NCBI GenBank assembly: GCA_020059425.1
Contig: JAGVCD010000149.1
Location: 1-8,308, forward strand
Length of the DNA: 8,308 nucleotides
Source: Chamaesiphon sp.
Lineage (GTDB): Bacteria; Cyanobacteriota; Cyanobacteriia; Cyanobacteriales; Chamaesiphonaceae
Direction of reading: 5' to 3'
The translations under genes and the position numbers were made by a program. Of the stretch, positions 1 to 6,463 are shown in pieces (the stretch's first letter is position 1; every line of letters starts with the position of its first letter). The notes below the pieces were generated by a model. The model had not been told where the DNA came from, searched no databases, and was given only the letters and a program-made list of their open reading frames with translations.

Positions 1-204
1 AACGGTCAGGAGTATGAGCTAGTTGCTGACCTACAATTTTGGCAGCAAAACTGGTCGGTAGATAGATTCTTGAGCAAAATCACCCAGCGTTATGCTTACC
101 ACGCCGTCAAAGAAACTGCTGCTCAGCAAGGTTTCCAAGTCGCTGAAGAGCATAATCAGCAAGATGGTTCGGTCAGATTGGTTGTTCAACGCTGGGTGGC
201 CTAG
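1..204 (+). CDS. DUF1257 (Ycf35-like) protein, C-terminal part
   Basis: The open frame enters from the left edge and ends at TAG 202-204, giving the last 67 residues. The readable part includes FLSKITQRYAYH and ends GSVRLVVQRWVA. This matches my memory of the C-terminus of the DUF1257 family, called Ycf35 in red-algal plastids and widespread in cyanobacteria. The family's biochemical role is not established, so none is assigned. The protein looks soluble and the visible part has no membrane segment. The ferredoxin gene begins on the next base and in the same frame, which suggests one transcript and coupled translation. The N-terminal part (family length is about 120-140 residues) lies outside the window. 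Family assignment is from motif recall, not a search. Confidence 0.82.
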   Translation, partial: NGQEYELVADLQFWQQNWSVDRFLSKITQRYAYHAVKETAAQQGFQVAEEHNQQDGSVRLVVQRWVA

Positions 205-660
205 ATGTCTGGTGAACAGCCAGCGGAAATACTCTCAGCTGCTGGCCTAGCGCCAGAGCTGGGCGGCTGGCTGCGCGATGATGGCGAAGAGCGCACGGGT
301 TTGGAACCAGAACTTGGTGGAGTTCAGCGTCAAACTGGTGTGTATGTTGATGAATTGACTTGTATTGGTTGTAAGCATTGCGCTCATGTGGCGCGGAATA
401 CCTTTTATATTGAACCGGACTATGGCCGGTCGCGGGTGGTGCGCCAGGATGGCGACAACGAAGATTTGGTGCAAGAGGCGATCGATACTTGCCCGGTGAA
501 CTGCATTCATTGGGTTGATTATACTGAGCTGCAAAAATTAGAAGCCGATCGGGAGTTTCAAGAAATTCCGGTGGCTGGTTTTCCGATCGATCGCGCGGCG
601 ATCGCTACTAAAATTCGACGCAAGAAAGCAGCTCAGCAGAAAAAACATAAGATCGGTTAA
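205..660 (+). CDS. Single [4Fe-4S] ferredoxin of the cyanobacterial DUF1257-linked type
   Basis: A 151-residue soluble electron carrier. The cluster motif is C53-x2-C56-x2-C59 (CIGCKHC) with the remote C96 in CPVNC; C100 is an additional cysteine. This fits one [4Fe-4S] cluster rather than the plant-type [2Fe-2S] fold. The core HVARNTFYIEPDYGRSRVV and the following CIHWVDYTEL are characteristic of a conserved cyanobacterial family. I recall its Synechocystis member as Fed7 (sll0662), linked to stress tolerance; that correspondence is from memory. Residues 1-44 precede the domain and carry a duplicated motif (separate entry). The C-terminal tail from about residue 136 is rich in Lys and Arg (RRKKAAQQKKHK), possibly for docking a partner. 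ATG 205 directly follows the upstream stop and is the first available start. No strong ribosome binding site is visible, so coupling to the upstream gene is likely. The redox partner is unknown. Confidence 0.93.
   Translation: MSGEQPAEILSAAGLAPELGGWLRDDGEERTGLEPELGGVQRQTGVYVDELTCIGCKHCAHVARNTFYIEPDYGRSRVVRQDGDNEDLVQEAIDTCPVNCIHWVDYTELQKLEADREFQEIPVAGFPIDRAAIATKIRRKKAAQQKKHKIG
244..321 (+). repeat. Duplicated GL(A/E)PELGG motif in the ferredoxin N-terminus
   Basis: Residues 14-21 (GLAPELGG) and 32-39 (GLEPELGG) of the ferredoxin are near-identical octapeptides 18 residues apart, followed by WLRD and VQRQ. Seven of eight residues match, yet seven of the eight codon pairs differ in nucleotide sequence. 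This points to selection on the peptide rather than a recent DNA duplication. It may be a short binding motif; the partner is unknown. Confidence 0.8.
598..605. repeat. HIP1 octamer GCGATCGC in the ferredoxin gene
   Basis: Perfect copy of the cyanobacterial highly iterated palindrome HIP1. It encodes Ala132-Ile133-Ala134 of the ferredoxin. A near copy, CCGATCGATCGC, lies just upstream at 583-594, so this is a locally dense cluster of GATCG words. Confidence 0.9.
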
Positions 661-822
661 TGGCGCAAGGTTCAGTTGGGGCAGAAAAATAGGAGTGAAA
701 TTGACCGGCGTTACTGAATCAAGAGATGAATATTTTCAATCTCGGCAATGCCCATACTTTTGGGGCAAGGTCAGAGGTTATATTATGTTGAGGGTGATGA
801 GTCGTAACCCCTAGCAAACCAC

Positions 823-838
823 AATGTTGACACACATT
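823..838. promoter_or_regulatory. Inverted repeat AATGT-N6-ACATT containing TTGACA
   Basis: Two 5-bp arms (823-827 and 834-838) flank a 6-bp spacer, and a consensus -35 hexamer TTGACA lies at 827-832 inside it. No good -10 hexamer sits 16-18 bp downstream (the best is ATTACT at 850-855), so promoter function is doubtful. An operator or simple chance are the alternatives. Confidence 0.25.
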
Positions 839-874
839 CAGGATAAAAAATTACTCGACAAATCCAAGTCTATG

Positions 875-890
875 TGATTAGTAATAATCA
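875..890. promoter_or_regulatory. Inverted repeat TGATTA-N4-TAATCA upstream of the aldehyde dehydrogenase gene
   Basis: Perfect 6-bp arms (875-880 and 885-890) around GTAA, centred about 38 bp before the start codon. The position suits an operator overlapping the -35 region of a promoter that uses the TATAAG box at 898-903. It does not match the NtcA pattern GTA-N8-TAC. The cognate regulator is unknown. Confidence 0.35.
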
Positions 891-897
891 AATTGTC

Positions 898-903
898 TAT
901 AAG
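898..903 (+). promoter_or_regulatory. Possible -10 box TATAAG for the aldehyde dehydrogenase gene
   Basis: TATAAG matches the TATAAT consensus at five of six bases and would give a leader of roughly 10 bases before ATG 921. No recognisable -35 hexamer lies 16-18 bp upstream; that space is occupied by the TGATTA/TAATCA inverted repeat, so the promoter could depend on an activator. Tentative. Confidence 0.3.
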
Positions 904-920
904 ATTCCTAACCGCTAGTC

Positions 921-2309
921 ATGATCCAACAGCTCACTTTCAACCCCATTCCCGTCCTCGTCCAGCAACAACGAGAGTTTTTTCGCATCGAACAGACTCA
1001 ATCTATTTCCTTTCGCCTAGAACAGCTTGCCAAGCTCAAACAGGCCATAATCGACCGTCAAGAGGCAATTTTGCAGGCAGCCAAAGCCGACCTCGGTCGC
1101 CCAGCTTTTGAAGCCTACTTTGAGATTGCGACTCTCAGCGAAATTAACCTCGCCTTAAAAAATCTCAAAACTTGGGCCAAGCCGCAGCGGGTCAAAAGCC
1201 CCATCGATCAGTTTCCCGCTTCGGCTTGGATTCAGCCCGAGCCCCTCGGCGTGGTCTTGATTATTGGCCCTTGGAACTATCCCTTTCAGTTGATGATGTC
1301 GCCCTTGGTGGGCGCGATCGCAGCGGGCAACTGTGCTCTACTCAAACCTTCCGAACACGCTCCCCATACATCACGGGTGGTGGCTGAAATGATTGCAGAC
1401 ACCTTTGATCCCAGCTATATTGCCGTTAGGGAAGGAGATGCCAGCGTTAGCCAACAACTTCTTTCTGAAAAGTTTGACCATATTTTCTTTACGGGGGGAG
1501 CCGCGATCGGTCGTATTGTTATGGCAGCAGCGGCACAACACCTGACTCCTGTGACGTTAGAATTGGGTGGTAAAAGTCCCTGTATCGTCGATAGCGATAT
1601 TCACGTTGATCGTGCAGCCAAACGCATTGCGTGGGGTAAACTCATCAACGCCGGACAAACATGCATTGCGCCGGATTACCTCCTCGTCCAGGGTCAAATC
1701 AAGAACGATCTAGTTAATCGCATTCAACACTATATCCAAGCATTCTACGGCGGCAATCCAGCCCTAAGCCCTGACTATGGACGCATTATCCATCGCCGAC
1801 ACTTGGATCGCCTCATTGCCTTTTTAGATCAGGGAGAGATTATCCTAGGCGGTGATTACAATCTTGATGATCGTTATCTGGCACCAACTATAATCGATGG
1901 GGTTACTTGGGACGATCCGGTGATGCAAGAAGAGATATTTGGACCCATTTTGCCAATTCTGACCTATGACACGCTAGAAGATGCGATCTCTCAAGTCAAT
2001 GCCCACCCAAAACCTTTAGCCCTGTACTTTTTTAGTCGCGATCGCCAAAAGCAAGAGCGGATTTTGCAGGGAACTTCATCCGGCGGTGTCTGTCTCAACG
2101 ACACAGTCATGCAGGTCGGTGTTAATACCCTGCCCTTCGGGGGTGTAGGGGAAAGCGGCATCGGCTCCTACCACGGCAAAGCAAGTTTTAATACCTTCTC
2201 TCACTTTAAAAGTGTTCTCAGACGTGAACTTTGGCTAGATTTAGGTTGGCGTTATGCACCCTATACGGCCCAGAAGCTCAAACAACTTAAGGGGATTGTG
2301 ACGGGTTAA
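921..2309 (+). CDS. NAD(P)-dependent aldehyde dehydrogenase, class 3 (ALDH3) type
   Basis: A complete 462-residue enzyme that oxidises aldehydes to carboxylic acids with NAD(P)+. Family motifs occur in order: IIGPWNYP with oxyanion-hole N119, LKPSE (141-145), the cofactor-loop TGGAAIGR (191-198), ELGGKSP with general base E214, GQTC with catalytic nucleophile C248, EEIFGP (337-342) and PFGG (405-408). The short length and GPWNYP fit the ALDH3 branch. The Synechocystis relative slr0091 was reported to act on apocarotenals and alkanals, so fatty or carotenoid-derived aldehydes are plausible substrates here by family inference. The C-terminal tail (LRRELWLDLGWRYAP) is amphipathic to hydrophobic but is not a clear membrane anchor. 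An in-frame TAA at 909-911 makes ATG 921 the first usable start; the ribosome binding site is weak. It appears monocistronic and converges with the Uma2 gene. Confidence 0.95.
   Translation: MIQQLTFNPIPVLVQQQREFFRIEQTQSISFRLEQLAKLKQAIIDRQEAILQAAKADLGRPAFEAYFEIATLSEINLALKNLKTWAKPQRVKSPIDQFPASAWIQPEPLGVVLIIGPWNYPFQLMMSPLVGAIAAGNCALLKPSEHAPHTSRVVAEMIADTFDPSYIAVREGDASVSQQLLSEKFDHIFFTGGAAIGRIVMAAAAQHLTPVTLELGGKSPCIVDSDIHVDRAAKRIAWGKLINAGQTCIAPDYLLVQGQIKNDLVNRIQHYIQAFYGGNPALSPDYGRIIHRRHLDRLIAFLDQGEIILGGDYNLDDRYLAPTIIDGVTWDDPVMQEEIFGPILPILTYDTLEDAISQVNAHPKPLALYFFSRDRQKQERILQGTSSGGVCLNDTVMQVGVNTLPFGGVGESGIGSYHGKASFNTFSHFKSVLRRELWLDLGWRYAPYTAQKLKQLKGIVTG
1314..1321. repeat. HIP1 octamer GCGATCGC in the aldehyde dehydrogenase gene, first copy
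   Basis: Perfect HIP1 site encoding Ala132-Ile133-Ala134 of the dehydrogenase, just after the GPWNYP segment. Confidence 0.9.
2038..2045. repeat. HIP1 octamer GCGATCGC in the aldehyde dehydrogenase gene, second copy
   Basis: Perfect HIP1 site read in a different codon phase from the others. It covers Arg373-Asp374-Arg375 (CGC GAT CGC). Confidence 0.9.
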
Positions 2310-2407
2310 GCTCGGGATTTATGCCGTTGAAACGCCATTGGCGCTATATTTTAGGTGTATTTGAGCCCACCTGTGACTGCAACGCGTAATATCATTACAG
2401 CAATCAG

Positions 2408-2986
2408 CTAACTCCATAGAAATTTAGCATCTAGCGAAAACCCTGGCAGCACATCTTCTCCCAATAAAGCATCGGGAGACATCAAGATTTCTGGTGGTTG
2501 ACCAAGACGATAGATCGCTACCCGCTTACCCTTAGGATCAATCAGCCAGCCCAGCCGACAGCCGCTCTCCATATATTCCTCCATCTTGGCTTGAGTCTGT
2601 GGCCAAGAATCCGAGCGAGACATGAGTTCAATCGCAAAATCTGGGCACAGCGGCAAAAATCCTCGCCGCTCCTCCGGTGTCAATGCTTCCCACTTTTCTA
2701 GGGGAATCCAAGACACATCTGGAGATCTGTCGCCGCCATTTGGTAGCTCAAAACCAGTAGACGAATCAAAAGCCTTTCCTAATTGGTTAGTGTGATTCCA
2801 GAGATAGAGCTGCCCAATCAGGTCAAAATTCCGGTTGCCAGTTTCGCCACCCGTGGGAGCCATAATAATCAAATGTCCTTGCTTACTGCGTTCTAGCCTC
2901 ATTTCCGGATTGTCAGCCGCAATTTGCCGAAACTGCAAGCGGCTAATATCAGAGATCGAGCTTAAATCGAGAGTCAGAACGGCCAT
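2408..2986 (-). CDS. Uma2-family (DUF820) putative endonuclease
   Basis: A complete 192-residue protein of the Uma2/DUF820 family, which has a PD-(D/E)XK restriction-endonuclease-like fold and is greatly expanded in cyanobacteria; its physiological role is unproven. Family landmarks are GHLIIMAPTGGETGNRN (37-53), SPDVSWI with presumed metal-binding D90, FAIELMS with E120, the KMEEYMESG helix with K134, and LGWLIDP (145-151) followed by the strand RVAIYR. The usual family form near the second motif is roughly VVEVLS; here it is AIELMS, a mild divergence that keeps the acidic residue. All putative catalytic positions are present, so the gene looks intact. A TAG in frame at 3005-3007 with no other start codon before 2986 fixes the ATG. 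It is solitary, convergent with the dehydrogenase gene and divergent from purL. Substrate and target are unknown. Confidence 0.9.
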   Translation of the reverse strand: MAVLTLDLSSISDISRLQFRQIAADNPEMRLERSKQGHLIIMAPTGGETGNRNFDLIGQLYLWNHTNQLGKAFDSSTGFELPNGGDRSPDVSWIPLEKWEALTPEERRGFLPLCPDFAIELMSRSDSWPQTQAKMEEYMESGCRLGWLIDPKGKRVAIYRLGQPPEILMSPDALLGEDVLPGFSLDAKFLWS

Positions 2987-3012
2987 GGCTAAAAAAGATA
3001 GTCGCTACCCCC

Positions 3013-3026
3013 CAATGCTAGCATTG
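3013..3026. promoter_or_regulatory. Perfect 14-bp palindrome CAATGCTAGCATTG in the uma2-purL intergenic region
   Basis: The sequence is its own reverse complement over 14 bp. It lies 26 bp upstream of the Uma2 start codon and about 115 bp upstream of purL, so an operator for the Uma2 gene is the more natural reading. Further overlapping repeats follow: GCGCA (3026-3030) with TGCGC (3039-3043), and GCAGC (3028-3032) with GCTGC (3042-3046), which could form a hairpin. No known regulator is recognised. Confidence 0.4.
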
Positions 3027-3108
3027 CGCAGCTAGTGATGCGCTGCTTGCCCTGTCCCTAAATTTTTCTCAGGTGCAGATAGTCTGTCCAATTGAGTAAA
3101 CAGGAAGC

Positions 3109-3114
3109 TATACT
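3109..3114 (+). promoter_or_regulatory. Possible -10 box TATACT for purL
   Basis: TATACT matches the -10 consensus at five of six bases and lies 27 bp before ATG 3142. No -35 hexamer is found at proper spacing; TTGAGT at 3092-3097 is only 11 bp away. A promoter here is plausible because the neighbouring Uma2 gene runs in the opposite direction and purL must be transcribed from this region or through that gene. Confidence 0.4.
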
Positions 3115-3141
3115 AAGCATGTTTTTGCTGAGTATATTCCC

Positions 3142-5454
3142 ATGACCGAAGCTCCTTTTTCCCCCGCAGAGATCGCTGCTGAAGGCATCAAACCCGCCGA
3201 ATATACTGATATTGTGCAGCGCCTTGGTCGTCATCCCAACAAAGCAGAATTAGGAATGTTTGGGGTGATGTGGTCAGAACATTGCTGCTACAAGAACTCC
3301 CGACCATTGCTCCAGAGCTTCCCCACCACTGGGGCACGGGTGTTAGTCGGTCCCGGGGAAAATGCGGGCGTAGTAGATTTAGGACATGGATTGCAGCTGG
3401 CCTTTAAAATTGAATCACACAACCATCCTTCGGCAGTGGAACCATTTCAGGGTGCAGCCACCGGGGTTGGTGGAATCTTGCGTGATATTTTTACGATGGG
3501 GGCTCGTCCGATCGCCATCCTCAATTCTTTACGCTTTGGAGCTTTAGAAGACCCTAAAACTAGGCGCTTGTTTCAGGGCGTAGTAGCTGGGATTTCCCAT
3601 TATGGAAACTGCGTGGGGGTGCCAACTGTAGGCGGTGAGGTCTATTTTGACCCAGCTTATAACGATAATCCTTTAGTAAATGCGATGGCGCTGGGATTGA
3701 TGGAAACAGCGACGATTGTAAAATCGGGAGCTGCTGGCATTGGAAATCCGGTCTTATACGTAGGTTCCACCACTGGTCGGGATGGTATGGGCGGGGCTAG
3801 TTTCGCTAGTGCGGAGCTGAGCGAAGCATCGTTAGATAATCGGCCAGCAGTACAGGTCGGTGATCCATTTTTAGAAAAATCTTTGATTGAAGCTTGCTTA
3901 GAAGTCTTTAAAACTGGCGCAGTGGTGGCTGCTCAGGATATGGGTGCTGCGGGGATCACCTGTTCCACAGCGGAAATGGCGGCGCGGGGCGGAGTGGGGA
4001 TTGAGTTTGATTTGGATAAAGTGCCCGTGCGCGAAACTGGGATGGTGGCTTATGAATACTTGCTATCCGAATCCCAGGAAAGAATGCTGTTTGTGGCTCA
4101 GCCGGGACGAGAGCAGGAATTAATTGATATTTTCCACCGCTGGGGCTTACAAGCTGTTATTGCTGGCAAAGTAATTGAAGAGCCGATCGTCCGGATTCTA
4201 TTCCAAGGATCGATCGCTGCCGAAATTCCGGCCACCGCTTTGGCGGACAATACGCCCATTTATCATCATGAATTGTTGGCTGAGCCACCGGAGTATGCCC
4301 AAATAGCTTGGCGCTGGACGACCGCCAGTTTACCAATGGCTGAAATTGGTGGAATTCAGAATCAAACTTGGTCAGATGTTTTATTGAAATTGTTGGATGT
4401 GCCTTCGATCGCCTCCAAGCGTTGGGTATATCGGCAGTACGATCACCAAGTACAAAACAATACGGTGCTGCTACCGGGTGGCGCTGATGCGGCGATTATC
4501 CGCATTAGACCATTAGAACCAATTCAAGATTTGACTACCGATTTGAGCAAAATCAACCTAGGCGTAGCCGCCACCGTAGATTGTAATGCACGCTATGTGT
4601 ATCTCAATCCTTACGAAGGAGCCAAGGCCACAGTGGCGGAAGCGGCTCGAAACTTGAGTTGTGTGGGAGCGGAGCCGATGGCAGTGACTGATAACTTAAA
4701 CTTCGGTAGTCCCGAGAAGCCGATCGGCTATTGGCAGTTGGCCGAAGCCTGTCGAGGACTAAAAGAAGGCTGTATTGAATTGTCTACACCAGTGACTGGC
4801 GGGAATGTTTCGCTCTACAACGAGACAATGGATGCCCATGGTCAGCCCCAGCCGATTTATCCGACACCAGTAGTGGGTATGGTGGGATTAGTAGAGGATT
4901 TAAGCAAAATTTGTGGCCAGGGTTGGCAGCAAGCCGGGGATTTGATTTATTTATTAGGAGCTAAGACTCGACCAACGTTGGGTGCTAGTGAATACTTAGC
5001 TACCATCCATCAAACGATCGCTGGTCAACCGCCGCAGATTGATTTCGATCGGGAGCGCTCAGTGCAGTTGGCTTGTCGGCAGGGCATTCAGCAAGGCTGG
5101 ATTAAGTCGGCACATGATGCGGCTGAGGGTGGTTTGGCTGTAGCGATCGCTGAGTCTTGTATCAGTGGTCAGCAAGGTGCCCAGATCGAATTACCGCTGG
5201 TAGCCGATCGATTCGATGAAAATTTGTTTGGGGAAAGTGGATCACGAATTGTAGTATCAGTGAATCTGTTCGATCGATCGGCTTTTGAAGCTCATATCAC
5301 GACAATTCTGGATGATGATTGGCAACTACTGGGGACGGTAGGGGGTAACTCTTTAAATATTGTCACTACAGATGCCCAAGGTCTGATTGACATCGATTTA
5401 ACAGCCATGATAGATAGTTGGGAGCAGGCGATCGAACGACGGTTAGCTGTGTAG
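3142..5454 (+). CDS. purL: Phosphoribosylformylglycinamidine synthase subunit PurL
   Basis: A complete 770-residue cytoplasmic enzyme of de novo purine synthesis. It converts FGAR to FGAM using ATP and ammonia delivered from PurQ, with PurS as the bridging subunit; neither partner is in this window. This is the small PurL type, lacking the fused glutaminase domain of the 1300-residue proteobacterial form. Landmarks: [10 protein letters not shown] (43-52) with active-site H47, [10 protein letters not shown] (88-97) with a Mg/ATP-binding Glu, [10 protein letters not shown] (266-275), SESQERML (309-316), then the second AIRS-like half with [11 protein letters not shown] (515-525), [13 protein letters not shown] (549-561), [17 protein letters not shown] (656-672) and FGESGSR (696-702). 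TAA at 3097-3099 in frame leaves ATG 3142 as the first start. It is not followed by purF, unlike several cyanobacteria; a nuclease gene converges on it instead. All key motifs are intact. Confidence 0.98.
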   Translation: MTEAPFSPAEIAAEGIKPAEYTDIVQRLGRHPNKAELGMFGVMWSEHCCYKNSRPLLQSFPTTGARVLVGPGENAGVVDLGHGLQLAFKIESHNHPSAVEPFQGAATGVGGILRDIFTMGARPIAILNSLRFGALEDPKTRRLFQGVVAGISHYGNCVGVPTVGGEVYFDPAYNDNPLVNAMALGLMETATIVKSGAAGIGNPVLYVGSTTGRDGMGGASFASAELSEASLDNRPAVQVGDPFLEKSLIEACLEVFKTGAVVAAQDMGAAGITCSTAEMAARGGVGIEFDLDKVPVRETGMVAYEYLLSESQERMLFVAQPGREQELIDIFHRWGLQAVIAGKVIEEPIVRILFQGSIAAEIPATALADNTPIYHHELLAEPPEYAQIAWRWTTASLPMAEIGGIQNQTWSDVLLKLLDVPSIASKRWVYRQYDHQVQNNTVLLPGGADAAIIRIRPLEPIQDLTTDLSKINLGVAATVDCNARYVYLNPYEGAKATVAEAARNLSCVGAEPMAVTDNLNFGSPEKPIGYWQLAEACRGLKEGCIELSTPVTGGNVSLYNETMDAHGQPQPIYPTPVVGMVGLVEDLSKICGQGWQQAGDLIYLLGAKTRPTLGASEYLATIHQTIAGQPPQIDFDRERSVQLACRQGIQQGWIKSAHDAAEGGLAVAIAESCISGQQGAQIELPLVADRFDENLFGESGSRIVVSVNLFDRSAFEAHITTILDDDWQLLGTVGGNSLNIVTTDAQGLIDIDLTAMIDSWEQAIERRLAV
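5143..5150. repeat. HIP1 octamer GCGATCGC in purL
   Basis: Perfect HIP1 site encoding Ala668-Ile669-Ala670, inside the conserved [11 protein letters not shown] motif. Confidence 0.9.
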
Positions 5455-5459
5455 TTTTA

Positions 5460-5482
5460 CAGGGTGGGTAATGTCCACCCTG
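5460..5482. terminator. Hairpin between convergent purL and the DUF2887 gene
   Basis: CAGGGTGG (5460-5467) and CCACCCTG (5475-5482) form a perfect 8-bp GC-rich stem around a 7-base loop; two G-U pairs could extend it to 10 bp with a 3-base loop. It starts 5 bp after the purL stop and ends 28 bp before the stop of the oppositely oriented gene, the position expected for a shared bidirectional terminator. No T-run follows the stem on either strand, so termination may be factor-assisted or the hairpin may act in 3'-end stability. The GGGTGG...CCACCC pattern also resembles a short dispersed palindrome I recall in several filamentous cyanobacteria. Confidence 0.6.
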
Positions 5483-5510
5483 ATATTGAATTGTAGTTAA
5501 ATTACGATCG

Positions 5511-6368
5511 CTAGCTATCCAAAAACTTCTCTAAATCAGCAACACCAGTAAAATCAAGCAAAGCTTCCCCCAGCAATTCTACTTTTTCTAGAGATAAGCC
5601 ATTTACCCTTTTCTGAAGTTTAGTCGAAACCCTCCCTAATTTGCGGTTTAGTAACTTGAGTACCAATGCTCTTTCCCCTTCCGCTTTGCCTTCAGTTCGT
5701 CCCTCGGCTTTACCGCGCTCCAAACCTAGAACCTCACCTTCAGCCATCGCCTCTCGATACACCCGCGTTTGCTGCAACTCAATTCCCAACATTAGATCCA
5801 CCTCATCCCTACTCAGATTATTGAACTTATACAAGACGATCGTTGATACCAAATTAATTATATCTCTACTCCCCTGTGCTTGAGCGATTAGCCTTCTAGC
5901 CTCAGCTGTAGCCAAATCACCCTCCAGAGTTGTCAAAACCATCAACCCCAGACCCACCGACAATTCCTCTCCGACACCCAGTTCATCCAAAAAGACCCGG
6001 ATAATACGGCCACTAGCTAACAATTCTTCTACAGTACTAAGACGGGATTGTTCCATGCTTCGGGATGGATAAATGATGATTGCTTGCCAGTTAGCAAATC
6101 GCTCTCGATTTCGATAGGTATAGATGCTGATTTCGCTAACTAAGCGCTCATAGAGTAAGGGGTCTAGCTGAAATTGCACTTCGCAAATATAAACTATTCC
6201 GGTTGCATCAGGTGGAATAAACACTCCGTCTATCCGAAAAGAAGTTTCCTTGACCTCAATCGAATCAAAAATGTACTCATCAGCCCGGTCAGGCGGTTGA
6301 GGAGCCAACTCAAACAAAAGAGTTGGAAATTGTTGGAATAGCTGAAAGAAAATGGTATCGCGACGCAT
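5511..6368 (-). CDS. DUF2887/DUF4351 protein, Rpn-like PD-(D/E)XK nuclease family
   Basis: A complete 285-residue protein. The N-terminal part is a DUF2887 domain of the Rpn (recombination-promoting nuclease / transposase-like) group: it opens MRRDTIFFQLFQQFP, then IEVKETSFRIDGVF with presumed catalytic D47, YICEVQFQ with E63-x-Q65 (the E-x-Q form of the PD-(D/E)XK motif) and IIIYPSRS (97-104). After a helical middle region, a charged GKAEG-type linker (about 217-233) leads to a C-terminal DUF4351 domain (ALVLKLLNRKLG to ALLDFTGVADLEKFL). E. coli RpnA, a distant relative, is a DNA endonuclease that stimulates RecA-independent recombination; activity here is inferred. A TAA at 6375-6377 in frame makes ATG 6366-6368 the only start. 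No inverted terminal repeats or target duplications were seen around it, so it looks like a solitary gene rather than a mobile element. Confidence 0.9.
   Translation of the reverse strand: MRRDTIFFQLFQQFPTLLFELAPQPPDRADEYIFDSIEVKETSFRIDGVFIPPDATGIVYICEVQFQLDPLLYERLVSEISIYTYRNRERFANWQAIIIYPSRSMEQSRLSTVEELLASGRIIRVFLDELGVGEELSVGLGLMVLTTLEGDLATAEARRLIAQAQGSRDIINLVSTIVLYKFNNLSRDEVDLMLGIELQQTRVYREAMAEGEVLGLERGKAEGRTEGKAEGERALVLKLLNRKLGRVSTKLQKRVNGLSLEKVELLGEALLDFTGVADLEKFLDS
5673..5714 (-). repeat. Degenerate GKAEG / RTEG / KAEG linker repeat in the DUF2887 gene
   Basis: Residues 219-232 read GKAEGRTEGKAEGE, about three near-repeats of a four- to five-residue Gly/Lys/Glu unit joining the DUF2887 and DUF4351 domains. 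Such linkers are typical of this family and tend to vary in copy number between relatives. Likely a flexible or helical charged connector. Confidence 0.7.
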
Positions 6369-6463
6369 GAAAACTTATTGAGAGTCTATCTACAATCGTG
6401 GGCAAGTAGTTCTTCATCATCATAGGACATGGAGATTTCACTAAGGTATTTCTATGGCTGATA

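Noticed and set aside
247..534. A 95-codon frame antisense to the ferredoxin gene.
   Set aside because: It lies opposite a well-supported gene and has no family resemblance.
660..692. A 10-codon frame overlapping the ferredoxin stop as TAATG.
   Set aside because: Too short to support as a gene and without recognisable content.
695..814. A 39-codon frame after the ferredoxin gene, with AGGAG at 691-695 and possible GTG or TTG starts.
   Set aside because: The peptide resembles nothing I recognise, has no ATG near its start and is short enough to arise by chance; the AGGAG overlaps the GTG.
893..1387. Frames at 893-1111 and 1172-1387 overlapping the aldehyde dehydrogenase gene in another frame.
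   Set aside because: Their products are low-complexity with no motif, while the dehydrogenase frame is certain.
2333..2372. CGCCATTGGCG (2333-2343) and AGGTG...CACCT (2353-2372) as terminators between the dehydrogenase and Uma2 genes.
   Set aside because: The first has no room for a loop. The second has only a 5-bp stem with a 10-base loop and no T-run on either strand.
2835..3035. A plus-strand frame overlapping the 5' end of the Uma2 gene.
   Set aside because: It is opposite a recognised gene and its product has no family features.
5511..6368. The DUF2887 gene as the transposase of an insertion sequence.
   Set aside because: No terminal inverted repeats or flanking direct repeats were found on either side; the family is not a classical transposase despite some database names.
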